DNA of 64,000 nucleotides from Gellertiella hungarica. Lineage in GTDB: Bacteria > Pseudomonadota > Alphaproteobacteria > Rhizobiales > Rhizobiaceae. The stretch lies in the NCBI RefSeq assembly GCF_014197145.1, contig NZ_JACIEZ010000004.1, positions 186,001 through 250,000 of the forward strand. Reading direction: 5' to 3'. The position numbers and the translations under genes were made by a program. The notes under the pieces are model-generated. The model had not been told where the DNA came from. It saw only the letters and a program-made list of their open reading frames with translations, and ran no database searches. Shown in pieces: positions 1 to 9,680 of the stretch. Position 1 is the first letter of the stretch; every line of letters begins with the position of its first letter.

Positions 1-322
1 CGTTCAGCACCGCCTGCGGCGTATAAACGTTGGATCGCCCCAGCCCGGCGGCGTAGTCGTATTGCCGCCGCGTGTTCTCGGGCGTGCTCAGGGTGTCATC
101 CCACCCCAGATAATTCCAGTAGTCGACATGGTAGGACAGGGCGATGACTTCTGGATCGCGGGCGATCTTCTCGAATGCGGCATCGGCCTTCGGACAGGAG
201 GAGCAGCCTTGGGATGTGAACAGTTCCACGACACCCTTCGGCAGCTGCCGCTCCGCACCCGACACGGCGGATGCGAGTTGCAAAGCCAGGCTCAGGACTG
301 TTACCAGGATGCTTTTCTTCAT
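1..322 (-). CDS. DUF1223 family exported thioredoxin-fold protein (3' end beyond window)
   Basis: The minus strand is open from an ATG at 320-322 to the window edge (107 codons visible). The protein starts with a typical Sec signal peptide (KK, hydrophobic stretch, ASA) and then shows VELFTSQGCSSCPKAD, with a CxxC pair at residues 40 and 43. This block is diagnostic of the DUF1223 family of secreted rhizobial proteins with a thioredoxin-like fold. The family's biochemical role is not established; a redox function in the periplasm is inferred from the CxxC. It lies downstream of acnA on the same strand, separated by the acnA terminator, so it probably has its own promoter. The C-terminal part cannot be judged here. 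Confidence 0.85.
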   Translation of the reverse strand, partial: MKKSILVTVLSLALQLASAVSGAERQLPKGVVELFTSQGCSSCPKADAAFEKIARDPEVIALSYHVDYWNYLGWDDTLSTPENTRRQYDYAAGLGRSNVYTPQAVLN

Positions 323-461
323 ATCCCTTTTCCGCGGCACCGGTCGTGACCGGGCGCATGATTGACATTCTGCTGGAAAACGGAAGACAGGTCCGCCCCA
401 AGGTACATACAGTCTCGGACCCCGAGCGTGAAGTCACTTTCGGGTGAGGCTCTTGCACAAA

Positions 462-486
462 GGGGCCGGAGCGCTGCTCCGACCCC
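462..486 (-). terminator. Stem-loop downstream of acnA
   Basis: Inverted repeat GGGGcCGGAGC (462-472) / GCTCCGaCCCC (476-486) with a 3-nt loop and one mismatch. It lies 29 bases past the acnA stop. On the minus strand it is followed by only three Ts, so it is a plausible but not textbook intrinsic terminator. Confidence 0.6.
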
Positions 487-514
487 CTCGTTTCTTCTTT
501 CCCTGAAACCCGTG

Positions 515-3205
515 TCAGGCAGCGAGATCGCGCAGAACCGTCTGGAGAATGCCGCCATTGTTGACGTAGGTGACTTCGTCCAGGGTGTCGATGCGGCAGA
601 GGATCGGAACCTCCTTCACCGTACCGTCGCCATAGGTGATCTTGGCGATCTTCTTCTCGCGCGGCTTGATGTTCTCCAGACCTTCGATGGTCACGAGTTC
701 ATCGCCCTTGAGATTGAGGCTCTGCCAGGTCGTGCCTTCCTCGAAGCAGAAGGGGATGACGCCCATGCCGACGAGGTTGGACCGGTGGATGCGCTCGAAG
801 GACTGCGAGATCACGGCGCGGACGCCGAGCAGGTTGGTGCCCTTCGCCGCCCAGTCGCGCGAGGAGCCGTTGCCATATTCCACACCGGCGAAGATGACGA
901 GCGGAACGCCCTCAGCCTTGTACTTCATGGCCGCATCGTAGATCGACATCTCTTCCTTCGACGGATAGTGGATGGTGTAGCCACCTTCCTTGCCGTTCGG
1001 GCCGAGCATGTGGTTGCGGATGCGGATATTGGCGAAGGTGCCGCGCATCATCACTTCATGGTTGCCGCGGCGCGTGCCGTACTGGTTGAAGTCGGCAACG
1101 CCAACACCATGGCCGAGCAGATAGGCACCTGCCGGCGACTGTGCCTTGATCGAACCGGCCGGGGAGATGTGGTCGGTGGTGATCTTGTCGCCGAAGAGGC
1201 CGAGCACCCGTGCACCCTTGATGTCGGTGACGCCGGCGCCGGTCTTGCCCATGCCGACGAAGTAGGGCGGGTTCTGGACGTAGGTCGAGCTGTCTTCCCA
1301 GGCATAGGTCTGGCCAGCGGGCACATTCACCGCCTGCCAGTTCGCATCACCCTTGAAGACGTCGGCATACTTGGTCTCGTAGAGCTCACGGGTCACATAC
1401 TTCATGATGAACTCCTGGATCTCGTGCGAGGTGGGCCAGATGTCCTTCAGATAGACCGGGTTGCCATTCTGGTCTTCACCGATCGGCTCCCGGGTCAGGT
1501 CCTTCTGCACCGTGCCGGCCAGTGCATAGGCAACCACGAGCGGCGGCGAGGCCAGATAGTTCGCCTGCACATCAGGCGACACACGGCCTTCGAAGTTGCG
1601 GTTACCGGAGAGAACGCCGGCTGCAATCAGGCCCTTGTCGTTGATGGTCTTGGAAACCGGCGCCGGCAGCGGGCCGGAATTGCCGATGCAGGTCGTGCAG
1701 CCGAAGCCCACCAGGTTGAAGCCCAGCGCATCCAGATCCTTCTGCAGGCCGGACTTCTCCAGATACTCGCCGACCACCTGGGATCCCGGTGCCAGCGAGG
1801 TCTTGACCCAGGGCTTGGACTTCAGGCCCTTCGCCACCGCATTGCGGGCGAGAAGGCCGGCAGCGATGAGAACCGAGGGGTTGGAGGTGTTGGTGCAGGA
1901 GGTGATGGCGGCAATGGTGACGTCGCCATGGCCGAGATCGAAATCCGTGCCTTCGACCGGGTAACGGTTGGAAAGCTGGCCGGGCTTCTTGTAGTCGTTT
2001 TCGAGCGCGGTGGCGAAACCGGCTGCGATGTTCTCGAGCGCGACGCGGCCTTCCGGGCGCTTCGGGCCGGCCATGGCCGGAACGACATCGCCGAGGTCGA
2101 GTTCGAGGGTGTCGGTGAAGACGAGGTCGGAACCGTCACCTTCACGCCACATGCCCTGCGCCTTCGAATAGGCTTCGACGAGCGCGATGCGATCCTTCTT
2201 GCGGCCGGACATGGTGAGATAGTTGATCGTTTCGCCATCGACGGGGAAGAAGCCGCAGGTCGCGCCATATTCCGGACCCATGTTGCCGATGGTCGCACGG
2301 TCGGCGAGCGACATGTGATCGAGGCCGGGGCCGAAGAATTCGACGAACTTGGAGACGACGCCCTTCTTGCGGAGCATCTGCACGACCATCAGTACCAGGT
2401 CGGTCGCCGTGACGCCTTCCTTGAGCTTGCCGGTGAGGCGGAAGCCGATGACTTCAGGCAGCAGCATGGAAACCGGCTGGCCGAGCATGGCAGCCTCTGC
2501 CTCGATGCCGCCCACACCCCAGCCCAGAACGCCGAGGCCATTGATCATGGTCGTGTGGCTGTCGGTGCCGACGCAGGTGTCCGGATAGGCGACGGTGACC
2601 CCGTCCTCTTCCTTGGTCCAGACCGTCTGGCCGAGATATTCGAGGTTGACCTGGTGACAGATCCCGGTGCCCGGGGGAACCACACGGAAGTTCTTGAAGG
2701 CCTGCTGGCCCCACTTCAGGAAGCGGTAGCGCTCGCCATTGCGCTGGTATTCGAGTTCCACGTTGCGGGCGAAGGCCTGCGGCGTGCCGAACTCGTCGAC
2801 GATGACCGAGTGGTCGATGACGAGATCGACGGGCACGAGCGGGTTGATCTTCTCCGGATCGCCGCCCAGCGACACCATGGCATCGCGCATGGCGGCGAGG
2901 TCGACGACGGCGGGCACGCCGGTGAAGTCCTGCATCAGCACGCGAGCCGGACGATAGGCGATTTCAGCTTCTGCCTTGCCCTTGTCGTTGAGCCAGGCGG
3001 CGACGCTCTCGATGTCGGCCTTGGTGACGGAGCGGCCGTCTTCGTTGCGCAGGAGGTTCTCCAGGAGAACCTTCATCGAATAGGGAAGCTTGGATACGCC
3101 GGCAAGACCGTTCGCCTCAGCCTTGGGCAGGCTGTAATAGACGTATTCCTTGCCATCCACGGTGAGCGTCGAACGGCAATTGAAGCTGTCGAGTGATTTG
3201 GACAC
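515..3205 (-). CDS. acnA: Aconitate hydratase A
   Basis: Full-length aconitase (896 aa), the TCA-cycle enzyme interconverting citrate and isocitrate in the cytoplasm. The three [4Fe-4S] ligands are visible: C437 in SCTNTS and C503/C506 in GFGCTTC. The N-terminal [17 protein letters not shown] and PVDLVIDHS blocks are those of bacterial AcnA/IRP-type aconitases, and the C-terminal swivel domain shows [16 protein letters not shown]. The start is a GTG at 3203-3205, giving [10 protein letters not shown]. It is transcribed divergently from the ccm operon across a 258-bp intergenic region and ends in a stem-loop at 462-486. A very long open frame on the opposite strand is a codon-bias shadow. Identification is secure. 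Confidence 0.98.
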   Translation of the reverse strand: MSKSLDSFNCRSTLTVDGKEYVYYSLPKAEANGLAGVSKLPYSMKVLLENLLRNEDGRSVTKADIESVAAWLNDKGKAEAEIAYRPARVLMQDFTGVPAVVDLAAMRDAMVSLGGDPEKINPLVPVDLVIDHSVIVDEFGTPQAFARNVELEYQRNGERYRFLKWGQQAFKNFRVVPPGTGICHQVNLEYLGQTVWTKEEDGVTVAYPDTCVGTDSHTTMINGLGVLGWGVGGIEAEAAMLGQPVSMLLPEVIGFRLTGKLKEGVTATDLVLMVVQMLRKKGVVSKFVEFFGPGLDHMSLADRATIGNMGPEYGATCGFFPVDGETINYLTMSGRKKDRIALVEAYSKAQGMWREGDGSDLVFTDTLELDLGDVVPAMAGPKRPEGRVALENIAAGFATALENDYKKPGQLSNRYPVEGTDFDLGHGDVTIAAITSCTNTSNPSVLIAAGLLARNAVAKGLKSKPWVKTSLAPGSQVVGEYLEKSGLQKDLDALGFNLVGFGCTTCIGNSGPLPAPVSKTINDKGLIAAGVLSGNRNFEGRVSPDVQANYLASPPLVVAYALAGTVQKDLTREPIGEDQNGNPVYLKDIWPTSHEIQEFIMKYVTRELYETKYADVFKGDANWQAVNVPAGQTYAWEDSSTYVQNPPYFVGMGKTGAGVTDIKGARVLGLFGDKITTDHISPAGSIKAQSPAGAYLLGHGVGVADFNQYGTRRGNHEVMMRGTFANIRIRNHMLGPNGKEGGYTIHYPSKEEMSIYDAAMKYKAEGVPLVIFAGVEYGNGSSRDWAAKGTNLLGVRAVISQSFERIHRSNLVGMGVIPFCFEEGTTWQSLNLKGDELVTIEGLENIKPREKKIAKITYGDGTVKEVPILCRIDTLDEVTYVNNGGILQTVLRDLAA

Positions 3206-3463
3206 GAGTGACCCCGTTTCGTCTGATAGCCAACACAGTCGTGCGAACGCCCATGCACTTTATGCACATCAGGATGCGGGTGCGACCATTTCCGCTGTCC
3301 GCACGTGAGGGAAAACCCCAAGTTCGGCGGAAGGATGAGAATCACGCCGGCCGCTGGCGTGGTTGCGTGCCTTATAAATAGTTTCGTACATAGGTGCCAG
3401 ATGAACGAAGGTCCAATCTGGACATTTTTAAAATTTCCGGTTTCCGAAAGGTGGATGCACCCC

Positions 3464-4108
3464 ATGCGGCTCCTTGCCGAAAATCTCTCCGTCCGACGCG
3501 GTGACGATCTGCTTTTCTCGAATGTTTCCTTCGCATTGACCGGTGGGGAAGCACTCGTGGTGACCGGACGGAACGGTTCCGGAAAGTCGACTCTTCTGCG
3601 CACCGTTGCCGGCCTGATCAGGCCCGAGAGCGGAAACGTCACCATCTCGGGCGACGGCATCGAATCAGGGCGCCGCGCTGGCGAGGCGTGCCATTATCTC
3701 GGGCACCGAAACGCGATGAAGCAGGAATTGACAGTTCGCGAGAATCTCTCTTTCTGGCAGGTCTGGCTTGGCAACTTCAAGGGTGGGGCCGGCATGGATC
3801 TGGAGGAGGCCGCGGAGGCCGTGGGGCTTTCTGGCATTACCCACCTGCCGTTTGGCTACCTCTCGGCTGGCCAGCAGCGGCGTTTCGCCATGGCCAAGCT
3901 CCTTGTCGCCCATCGGCCCGTCTGGATTCTCGATGAGCCCACTGCGGCACTGGACGTGGCTGCCGACCGCCTCTTCGCAACGCTTGTCACGAGGCATCTG
4001 GAGCGGGGCGGAATGGTCATCGCCGCGACCCATCAGCCGCTCGGCCTTTCGGACACCCGGACGCTGGAGATGAAGGGCTTTGCCTACGAAGAGGATTTCA
4101 CGGCATGA
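3464..4108 (+). CDS. ccmA: Cytochrome c maturation ABC transporter, ATP-binding subunit
   Basis: 214-aa ATPase of the CcmABCD complex, which releases haem-loaded CcmE during periplasmic cytochrome c assembly. Walker A GRNGSGKST is at residues 35-43, the signature LSAGQQRR starts near 133 and Walker B WILDEP is at 154-159. I chose the ATG at 3464 because AAAGGTGG lies about 9 bases upstream; an in-frame ATG at 3455 would leave that site too close. The C-terminus overlaps ccmB by 4 bases (ATGA), so it is the first gene of the ccmABCDG operon. The upstream gap contains AT-rich promoter-like DNA but no motif I can assign. Confidence 0.97.
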   Translation: MRLLAENLSVRRGDDLLFSNVSFALTGGEALVVTGRNGSGKSTLLRTVAGLIRPESGNVTISGDGIESGRRAGEACHYLGHRNAMKQELTVRENLSFWQVWLGNFKGGAGMDLEEAAEAVGLSGITHLPFGYLSAGQQRRFAMAKLLVAHRPVWILDEPTAALDVAADRLFATLVTRHLERGGMVIAATHQPLGLSDTRTLEMKGFAYEEDFTA

Positions 4109-4764
4109 TGGCGCTCTTCATCCGGGACATGAAGCTTGCCGTGCGTGCCGGAGGCGGTGCGCTGATCGGCGTATTGTTCTTTACCACCGTCGTGGCAGTG
4201 GTTCCTTTCGGGGTGGGTCCCGATCTCAATCTCCTTTCCCGGATCGGTCCGGCCATTGTCTGGATCGGAGCGCTGCTCGCATCGCTCCTCGGCCTGGACC
4301 GTCTGTTTCAGGCGGAGCGGGATGATGGCTCCCTCGACCTGATGCTCATGCAGGAGACTCCTCTTGTCCTGACAGTGCTGGTAAAGTGCCTGGCCCATTG
4401 GACGGCCACAGGGCTTCCGCTGGTCCTTGCCTCACCGCTTCTCGGCCTGTTCATGAACATGAACGAGGTGGCGATCGGCGCTGTCATGCTCACGCTGCTT
4501 GTCGGATCGCCGGCCATAACCTTCATAGGTGCCGCCGGTGCTGCGGTTGCGGTCACCCTGCCGCGCGGCGGCCTGCTCGTGTCCATCCTCATTCTTCCGC
4601 TCACCGTTCCGGTGCTGATCTTCGGCGTCAGCGCCTCCTATGCGGCAGTGGAAGACCCGGCGCCATTCCTACCGCCCTTCGCGTTCCTTGCCGCAATTAC
4701 GCTGTTCTTTGCGGTTATCGGCCCGCTGGGCGCGGCTCTTGCTCTCCGGGGCAGTTCGGATTGA
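4105..4764 (+). CDS. ccmB: Haem exporter permease CcmB
   Basis: 219-aa integral membrane subunit of the CcmAB transporter. Several hydrophobic segments are visible, with the family patterns GPAIVWIGALLASLLGLDRLFQAERDDG and LKCLAHW in the first third. Its start overlaps the ccmA stop and the stop lies 45 bases before ccmC, so co-translation with ccmA is expected. Length is normal for CcmB (about 220 aa). Confidence 0.96.
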   Translation: MMALFIRDMKLAVRAGGGALIGVLFFTTVVAVVPFGVGPDLNLLSRIGPAIVWIGALLASLLGLDRLFQAERDDGSLDLMLMQETPLVLTVLVKCLAHWTATGLPLVLASPLLGLFMNMNEVAIGAVMLTLLVGSPAITFIGAAGAAVAVTLPRGGLLVSILILPLTVPVLIFGVSASYAAVEDPAPFLPPFAFLAAITLFFAVIGPLGAALALRGSSD

Positions 4765-4809
4765 TCTTGATCAATTGCAGCGACATCGCGTTCGGGATAA
4801 GGAAAGGCC

Positions 4810-5571
4810 ATGAGCGAACCCATTCCGGCCATCAAGAAATTCAGCGACCTTGCCAATCCGACGATCTTTCTCGGCTTGACGGCCCGGATCGTGCCGTTCC
4901 TTGCCGTCGCGACAGCCCTCATGTTCGCGTTCGGGCTCTATCTGGCCTTCACCACGGAAGGTGATTACCAGCAGGGCGAAACCGTCCGCATCATGTATGT
5001 TCACGTGCCCGCCGCCTGGCTTTCGATGATGTGCTACTCGATCATGGCCGCTTCGGCACTGGGAACGCTGGTCTGGCGACATCCTCTGGCGGATGTGTCT
5101 GCAAAGGCCGCAGCTCCGCTCGGGGCCGGTTTTACGTTCCTCGCGCTTGTGACCGGCTCGCTCTGGGGCAAGCCCATGTGGGGCACCTGGTGGGAATGGG
5201 ACGCGCGGCTGACCTCCGTCTTCGTCCTCTTCCTGATGTATCTCGGGCTCATGGCCCTGACGCGGGCCCTCGACGATCCCGCCAAGTCGGCCCGGGTCGC
5301 GGCTGTTCTCATTCTCATCGGTTTCGTGAACATCCCGATCATCAAGTTTTCGGTTGAATGGTGGAATACGCTGCATCAGCCTGCTAGCGTCATGCGCATG
5401 GACGGTTCCGCAATAGACGGCGAGTTCCTGCGGCCGCTTCTCGTCATGGCGGGCGCCTTCACGCTGCTGTTCTTTACTCTGCACTTCCTTGCCATCCGCA
5501 ACGAGATCTGGCGCCGCCGCGTTTCGGCGCAGCGCCGTCTTGCCGCCCGCATGGCGAACCGGGAAAGCTGA
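4810..5571 (+). CDS. ccmC: Haem-handling protein CcmC
   Basis: 253-aa polytopic protein that delivers haem to CcmE. It has six predicted membrane segments and the tryptophan-rich periplasmic haem-binding loop WGTWWEWD at residues 124-131. Histidines in VHVPAAW (H65) and NTLHQP sit where the axial ligands of the family are found. The start is preceded by AAGG at a good distance. It is followed after 3 bases by ccmD. Confidence 0.97.
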   Translation: MSEPIPAIKKFSDLANPTIFLGLTARIVPFLAVATALMFAFGLYLAFTTEGDYQQGETVRIMYVHVPAAWLSMMCYSIMAASALGTLVWRHPLADVSAKAAAPLGAGFTFLALVTGSLWGKPMWGTWWEWDARLTSVFVLFLMYLGLMALTRALDDPAKSARVAAVLILIGFVNIPIIKFSVEWWNTLHQPASVMRMDGSAIDGEFLRPLLVMAGAFTLLFFTLHFLAIRNEIWRRRVSAQRRLAARMANRES

Positions 5572-5574
5572 TCC

Positions 5575-5751
5575 ATGACCCACGCCTTCTATGTCGCCCT
5601 GTCCTACGCCGCCTCGGGCATCGTCGTGGCCGTGCTCGTCGGCTGGACTCTCCTGGACGGGCGCGCCCAGCAGCGCGCCCTGAAGGAACTGGAAGCAGCT
5701 GGGATCCGCCGTCGTTCGGCTGCCCGTGACCAGGCGGAGAAGAAGGCATGA
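5575..5751 (+). CDS. ccmD: Haem exporter protein CcmD (58 aa)
   Basis: A small gene of 59 codons between ccmC and ccmG. The product begins MTHAFYVALSYAASG, has one membrane helix (IVVAVLVGWTLL) and a charged cytoplasmic tail rich in Arg, Gln and Glu. This is the usual architecture of CcmD, which stabilises the CcmABC complex and helps release holo-CcmE. It starts 3 bases after ccmC and its stop overlaps the ccmG start (ATGA), so it is translationally embedded in the operon. Confidence 0.92.
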   Translation: MTHAFYVALSYAASGIVVAVLVGWTLLDGRAQQRALKELEAAGIRRRSAARDQAEKKA

Positions 5752-6371
5752 CGAGCGGCACCCCCGATCCTGCCGCGCAGCAGCGCAGAGGGCGCGTTTT
5801 CCTTGCCCTTCTGCCACTGCTCGTCTTCGGCATCATCGCCGGAGGGGCAGCAAAGATGCTCTATGATCAGGACGTGAACGGGAAGGACATTTCTGAAATT
5901 CCCTCGGCCCTGATCGGGACCAAGGCACCCAGCCTGAACCTTCCGCCCCTGGAGGGATCGGGCAAGCCCGCCTTGACCGACGCTGCGGTGCGGGGGAAGC
6001 TCACGGTGGTAAACGTCTTTGCCTCATGGTGCATTCCATGCCGGCAAGAACATCCCATCCTCCTGGAGCTGGCAAAGGACGAGCGCCTGAACCTGGTGGG
6101 CATCAACTACAAGGACAAGACGGAGGGCGCCCTCGGCTTCCTGAAGGAGCTGGGGACGCCTTATGCTGCCATCGGCATAGATCCCCGAGGCGCTGCAGCC
6201 ATCGACTGGGGCGTCTATGGCATTCCCGAAACCTACCTTGTCGGTCCCGACGGGACGATCCTCTACAAGCGCGTCGGCCCCTTCGACGAAAAGAGCCTTG
6301 CGGAAGGTTTCTACCCCGCGGTCGAGGCAGCCGTCAGGAAGTACGGCCTGAAACCCGGCTCACAGAGCTGA
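5748..6371 (+). CDS. ccmG: Thiol:disulfide interchange protein CcmG/CycY
   Basis: 207-aa membrane-anchored periplasmic thioredoxin that keeps apocytochrome c haem-binding cysteines reduced. It has one N-terminal membrane helix (residues about 17-35), then the active site WCIPC with C95 and C98, and the cis-proline loop [13 protein letters not shown] typical of CcmG/DsbE. It is the last gene of the ccm operon. Its 3' end overlaps the convergent DUF2585 gene by 12 bases, leaving no room for a terminator between them. Confidence 0.96.
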   Translation: MTSGTPDPAAQQRRGRVFLALLPLLVFGIIAGGAAKMLYDQDVNGKDISEIPSALIGTKAPSLNLPPLEGSGKPALTDAAVRGKLTVVNVFASWCIPCRQEHPILLELAKDERLNLVGINYKDKTEGALGFLKELGTPYAAIGIDPRGAAAIDWGVYGIPETYLVGPDGTILYKRVGPFDEKSLAEGFYPAVEAAVRKYGLKPGSQS

Positions 6372-6950
6372 CTGCCACATCCTGATCGCCTCTACCGGAT
6401 GGATCAGCATGATGACATTGAGCGTCAGATTGTCCCGGATGAGATAAAGGGTCAGCAACTCTGCAAAGAGCGCCAGCGCGATCGTCAGCCTGACGGGCAG
6501 GCGCGAGGCAAGCCAGAAACCGGCAGTCATCATCAGCGTGTCCATCACCGAATTCAGGATGCTGTCGCCATAGTAGTGATAGGAGATGGTGGCTGCACGA
6601 TAGCGATCGATGATCAGCGGTGTGTTCTCGAGAATTTCCCAGAAGCTCTCGAGTGCCAATGCGGCGGCAAGCCAGATCGTTTTCGGGAAACGGCTCAGCA
6701 GGAGAAAGCTGAGCCCGTAGAATATGAACCCATGTTCCACGTGGCTGGGGCTGTACCAGTCTGCGATGTGCTGCGAATTGCCTTCCGAATGCACAGAAGC
6801 TTCGAAGAGCTTGATGTCGCCGCAGGTACAGATCCATACACGGCCCATCCAGCGTTCCAGTGCTGCCTGAACCGTCAGCACGAAAAGAGGAAGGACGATG
6901 TAGACCCAGCGGATCGCGCGATCCCGGGCTGCGGGGAGCAAGGTGCTCAT
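6360..6950 (-). CDS. DUF2585 / UPF0314 family membrane protein
   Basis: 196-aa polytopic protein with an N-terminal hydrophobic helix ([16 protein letters not shown]), the conserved [36 protein letters not shown] and [15 protein letters not shown] blocks, and further helices at the C-terminus. These are hallmarks of the alphaproteobacterial UPF0314 family, whose function is unknown. The conserved His and Asp residues make a membrane enzyme possible, but that is inference. It overlaps the upstream septation protein A gene by 4 bases and converges on ccmG with a 12-base overlap. Confidence 0.9.
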   Translation of the reverse strand: MSTLLPAARDRAIRWVYIVLPLFVLTVQAALERWMGRVWICTCGDIKLFEASVHSEGNSQHIADWYSPSHVEHGFIFYGLSFLLLSRFPKTIWLAAALALESFWEILENTPLIIDRYRAATISYHYYGDSILNSVMDTLMMTAGFWLASRLPVRLTIALALFAELLTLYLIRDNLTLNVIMLIHPVEAIRMWQSAL

Positions 6951-7609
6951 GCGTCTTCCTTGCCCTCCAGGCTATGCCTCAGGATGAGAGGCATCTGGGA
7001 GAGCGTGAAGAGAACCGTGATCGGCATGGTGCCCCATACCTTAAACGCAACCCAGGTGTCGTCACTGAAGTTGCGCCAGACGATTTCATTGAGCGCGGCA
7101 AGAAAGAGGAAGAAAACTCCCCAGCGGAAGGTGAGTTTCTTCCAGCCTGCGTCATCCAGCTGAAAAGCCGAATTGAACACATGGCCGAGCAGCGACTTGC
7201 CGAAGAGCAGCCCGCCGAGCAAGGCAACGCCAAAAAGCGTGTTGATGATCGTGCCCTTCATCTTGAAGAAGACTTCGTTCTGCAGATAGAGCCCGAGCGC
7301 GCCGAAGACGATGACGATGGCGCCCGAGACCAGCGGCATCAGCGGCAGGTGCCGGTAGACCATCTTCGAAACGGTGAGCGAGATCAGGGTTGCCACCATG
7401 AAGGCGGCAGAGGCGACGAAAAGCGGTCCTCCCAGCTGGCCAAGCGCCGGAAAATGCTCGATCAGCCACGCACCCCTGAGGTTGGTGAAGAAGAAGACGA
7501 GCAGCGGCCCGAGCTCCAGCAGCAGCTTTGTTCCAGGCGCTTCCTTGGGCGGCGCACTGGCGGAAACGGGATCAGTGCCGTTCGGAGTTTTGTCTTGGTG
7601 CATCATCAT
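6947..7609 (-). CDS. yciB: Inner membrane-spanning septation protein A (YciB/IspZ)
   Basis: 220-aa protein with about five to six hydrophobic helices, preceded by a polar N-terminal tail ([14 protein letters not shown]). The family motifs are present: [14 protein letters not shown] near the N-terminus, the [21 protein letters not shown] region in the middle, and [23 protein letters not shown] towards the C-terminus. Homologues take part in envelope and septum maintenance. The start codon among three consecutive Met codons is uncertain. It is translationally coupled to the DUF2585 gene. In related genomes the upstream neighbour is, to my knowledge, ftsY; here copper genes lie between. Confidence 0.93.
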   Translation of the reverse strand: MMMHQDKTPNGTDPVSASAPPKEAPGTKLLLELGPLLVFFFTNLRGAWLIEHFPALGQLGGPLFVASAAFMVATLISLTVSKMVYRHLPLMPLVSGAIVIVFGALGLYLQNEVFFKMKGTIINTLFGVALLGGLLFGKSLLGHVFNSAFQLDDAGWKKLTFRWGVFFLFLAALNEIVWRNFSDDTWVAFKVWGTMPITVLFTLSQMPLILRHSLEGKEDA

Positions 7610-7689
7610 TCCTGCCAGCGCCGCGCCCTCGTGGCGCGACGCCTAGATGGCACAGATCGGCCCTCTCTCACAAGGCCGGCCTTTCGGGC

Positions 7690-9171
7690 TCAGTAGCCTT
7701 CATAGGTTACAAAAGCCATCATGCCCGAAACCATGTGATAGAGATGATGGCAATGGAAGGCCCACTTGCCGGGATTGCCGGCATCGAAGGCAATGGTCGC
7801 CGACTGCATCGGCGGCAGAAGCAGCGTATCGCGGACAGCGCCGGAGAAGCGCTGTCCGTTTATCGCAACCACCTGGAAATGATGGCCATGAAGATGCATC
7901 GGATGCGCCATCATCGACCGGTTGACGAGCGTCACCTCGATCCTGTCGCCCTTCGCCGCGACCAGCCTGTCAGCGCCCTCAAGTCCCCAGCGATAGGTCA
8001 TCATGTTGCCCACAAGGCCGACTTCATAGCTCCGGGCGGGCTCTTTGCCTGCAAGCGGCTCGGCCGCGAGAAGACCGGCTTCGAAGGAGAGATCGAGCAC
8101 CGGACCTCTGACGCTTTCGTCCTGAACCGGCAGGCGTGTTATGGCAGCGCCTGGTGTGGCGAGGATGAGCCCGGTCCTGTGACCTGTGCCTTCCCGGAGG
8201 GCCAGGATCGGAAAGCTTCCGCCCGCCGGGGGAATGGCGAGACGGATATCGGCGCGCTGCGCCATGGTGAGCGGCACCTGCCGCACCGTGCGCGGCTGCA
8301 CAGGCTGTCCGTCGACCGCGATCAGCTGTCCCTCTAGGGTTCCGAGATCGATCGTAAAGGCCGTGGACGTTGCCGCATTGATGATGCGAAGCCGAACCTG
8401 ACCACCCTTTTCCACGCCGATGATCTCCGGATCGTCAAGGGTGCGGTCATTGGCCAGATAGGCGTCATACTCGATGTCGTTCAGGTCCATCGGCATGGCC
8501 ATCTGCTCTTCCATCGACTGCATGGCGGACATGTCGCCATGGTTCATGGAGGAATGATCCATTGTGCCATGGTCCATCGCGCCGTGATCCATGCCGCCCT
8601 GCGCCATGGTTCCATGACCCGTGGATCCGTGCCCCATGCCGCTGGAAAGCTTGGCAAGCAACTCCTCGGGCGGCGTGAAGCTGAAGTCGTGGAGGAAGAG
8701 CACCACCTCCTGCTCATCCCTTTTCCGGTCTTCGGCAGACCGGATGATGAGGGGGGCAGCCAGCAGGTTCTGCTCCTGCAGCGTATGGGCATGCATCCAG
8801 TTCGTCCCGGCAGAGGCGAGCGCGAAATCGTAGAGTCGGCTTTCGCCGCTCTTGAGCATGGGCTTCGGCACATCCGGCACGCCGTCCTGATCCCAGGGAG
8901 GTGTAAGCCCATGCCAGTGAATGAGTGTTTCCTCGGAGAGACTGTTCGTGAGCTCTACCCGGAAGCCCTGCTCGCGGTCGAGCACCAGCCCCGGTCGGCC
9001 ATCGGGGCCGATAAGGCCGAAAACGGTTGCGGCCTTGCCATTGACCTCGATGGTGCGGGTGGTCGCCTTGAGCGTTGCGGGTGCAGCATCTGCCGCCAGC
9101 AGAGGCCGGACCGGCCACAGGGAGGCAAGCGAGCCGGCAAGACCGGCCTTGAGTAAGGTTCTGCGTTTCAT
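7690..9171 (-). CDS. Multicopper oxidase, CopA/CueO-like, Tat-exported
   Basis: 493-aa periplasmic multicopper oxidase, probably oxidising Cu(I) as part of copper tolerance. A twin-arginine signal begins MKRRTLLKAG. The copper ligands are visible: HWH at residues 85-87, HAH at 127-129, HPMHLHG with H423/H426/H428, and HCHHLYH at 473-479 with an axial Met at about 484. Between the first and second domains (about residues 180-230) lies a Met/His-rich stretch of MDHGxM-like repeats, as in CopA, likely to bind copper. It forms a pair with the Cys-rich exported protein 44 bases upstream. The two genes sit inside an otherwise conserved ftsY-septation block. Confidence 0.93.
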   Translation of the reverse strand: MKRRTLLKAGLAGSLASLWPVRPLLAADAAPATLKATTRTIEVNGKAATVFGLIGPDGRPGLVLDREQGFRVELTNSLSEETLIHWHGLTPPWDQDGVPDVPKPMLKSGESRLYDFALASAGTNWMHAHTLQEQNLLAAPLIIRSAEDRKRDEQEVVLFLHDFSFTPPEELLAKLSSGMGHGSTGHGTMAQGGMDHGAMDHGTMDHSSMNHGDMSAMQSMEEQMAMPMDLNDIEYDAYLANDRTLDDPEIIGVEKGGQVRLRIINAATSTAFTIDLGTLEGQLIAVDGQPVQPRTVRQVPLTMAQRADIRLAIPPAGGSFPILALREGTGHRTGLILATPGAAITRLPVQDESVRGPVLDLSFEAGLLAAEPLAGKEPARSYEVGLVGNMMTYRWGLEGADRLVAAKGDRIEVTLVNRSMMAHPMHLHGHHFQVVAINGQRFSGAVRDTLLLPPMQSATIAFDAGNPGKWAFHCHHLYHMVSGMMAFVTYEGY

Positions 9172-9215
9172 CGAATAATTCCTTGCGTAACGGGTCGATC
9201 CGCCGGTGGGCGGGT

Positions 9216-9605
9216 TCAGGTCGCAAAGAACGGGTATCGGGGAGGTCCAAGCACAGGCGGTTCGTTCCGGCCATCAAGCCGCGCCGTCTGCATCGGCAGT
9301 GCGTGAACGGTACCGGACACGAAAAGCCCGGGCGAGACAGGAAGAATGGCCATGGTGTGAGCACAACTCAGCATCCTGCACCCTCCGATCCCGGCGCAGC
9401 AATCCGGCATCAGGGCCCCATAATGCCCTGCGGGAAGCGAGGACGAGACCGTGTCCTGACTACCGTGATGCAACGGCGCGAAGACGCCGACGGTCTCGAG
9501 CCCGTGGCTCTGGCAAGGCTCTTCCGGTGCAGCAAAGGCAACAGATGCCCCGCCCCAGACAAGGGTCGCCAGAAACAGGAAGACGGTCAGAAGCCTGCTT
9601 TTCAC
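9216..9605 (-). CDS. Small exported Cys/His-containing protein, possibly CopL-like
   Basis: 129-aa product with a clear signal peptide (MKSRLLTVFLFLATLVWGGASVAFA). The mature part has CQSHG, LHHGS and a Cys cluster PDCCAGIGGCRMLSCAH, then a Pro/Gly-rich tail. I do not recognise a named domain. Its position directly upstream of the multicopper oxidase and its thiols and histidines resemble the small metal-binding proteins (CopL-like or DUF2946-like) found before copA in other proteobacteria. A role in periplasmic copper binding or regulation is therefore inferred. The start is supported by AAGGACATCC upstream of the ATG. Confidence 0.7.
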   Translation of the reverse strand: MKSRLLTVFLFLATLVWGGASVAFAAPEEPCQSHGLETVGVFAPLHHGSQDTVSSSLPAGHYGALMPDCCAGIGGCRMLSCAHTMAILPVSPGLFVSGTVHALPMQTARLDGRNEPPVLGPPRYPFFAT

Positions 9606-9680
9606 GGAAGGATGTCCTTTTCGTCCCTCAATCCTGACGGAGACACCGCCTGTTGTCCATGCGGCGAAAGGGCGTCAACG

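Noticed and set aside
362-3196. 944-codon open frame on the plus strand opposite acnA
   Set aside because: It is the antisense of a clear aconitase, has no family features, and arises from GC-rich third positions. Similar long frames opposite ffh (14393-16969), ftsY and mtaB (9183-11291), ftsK (27844-29229), amtB (29370-30779), the chemoreceptor (41419-43638) and the helicase (55017-57056) were rejected for the same reason.
7672-7683. AAGGCCGGCCTT palindrome after the multicopper oxidase
   Set aside because: Too short and self-complementary with no loop to act as a terminator; probably chance in GC-rich DNA.
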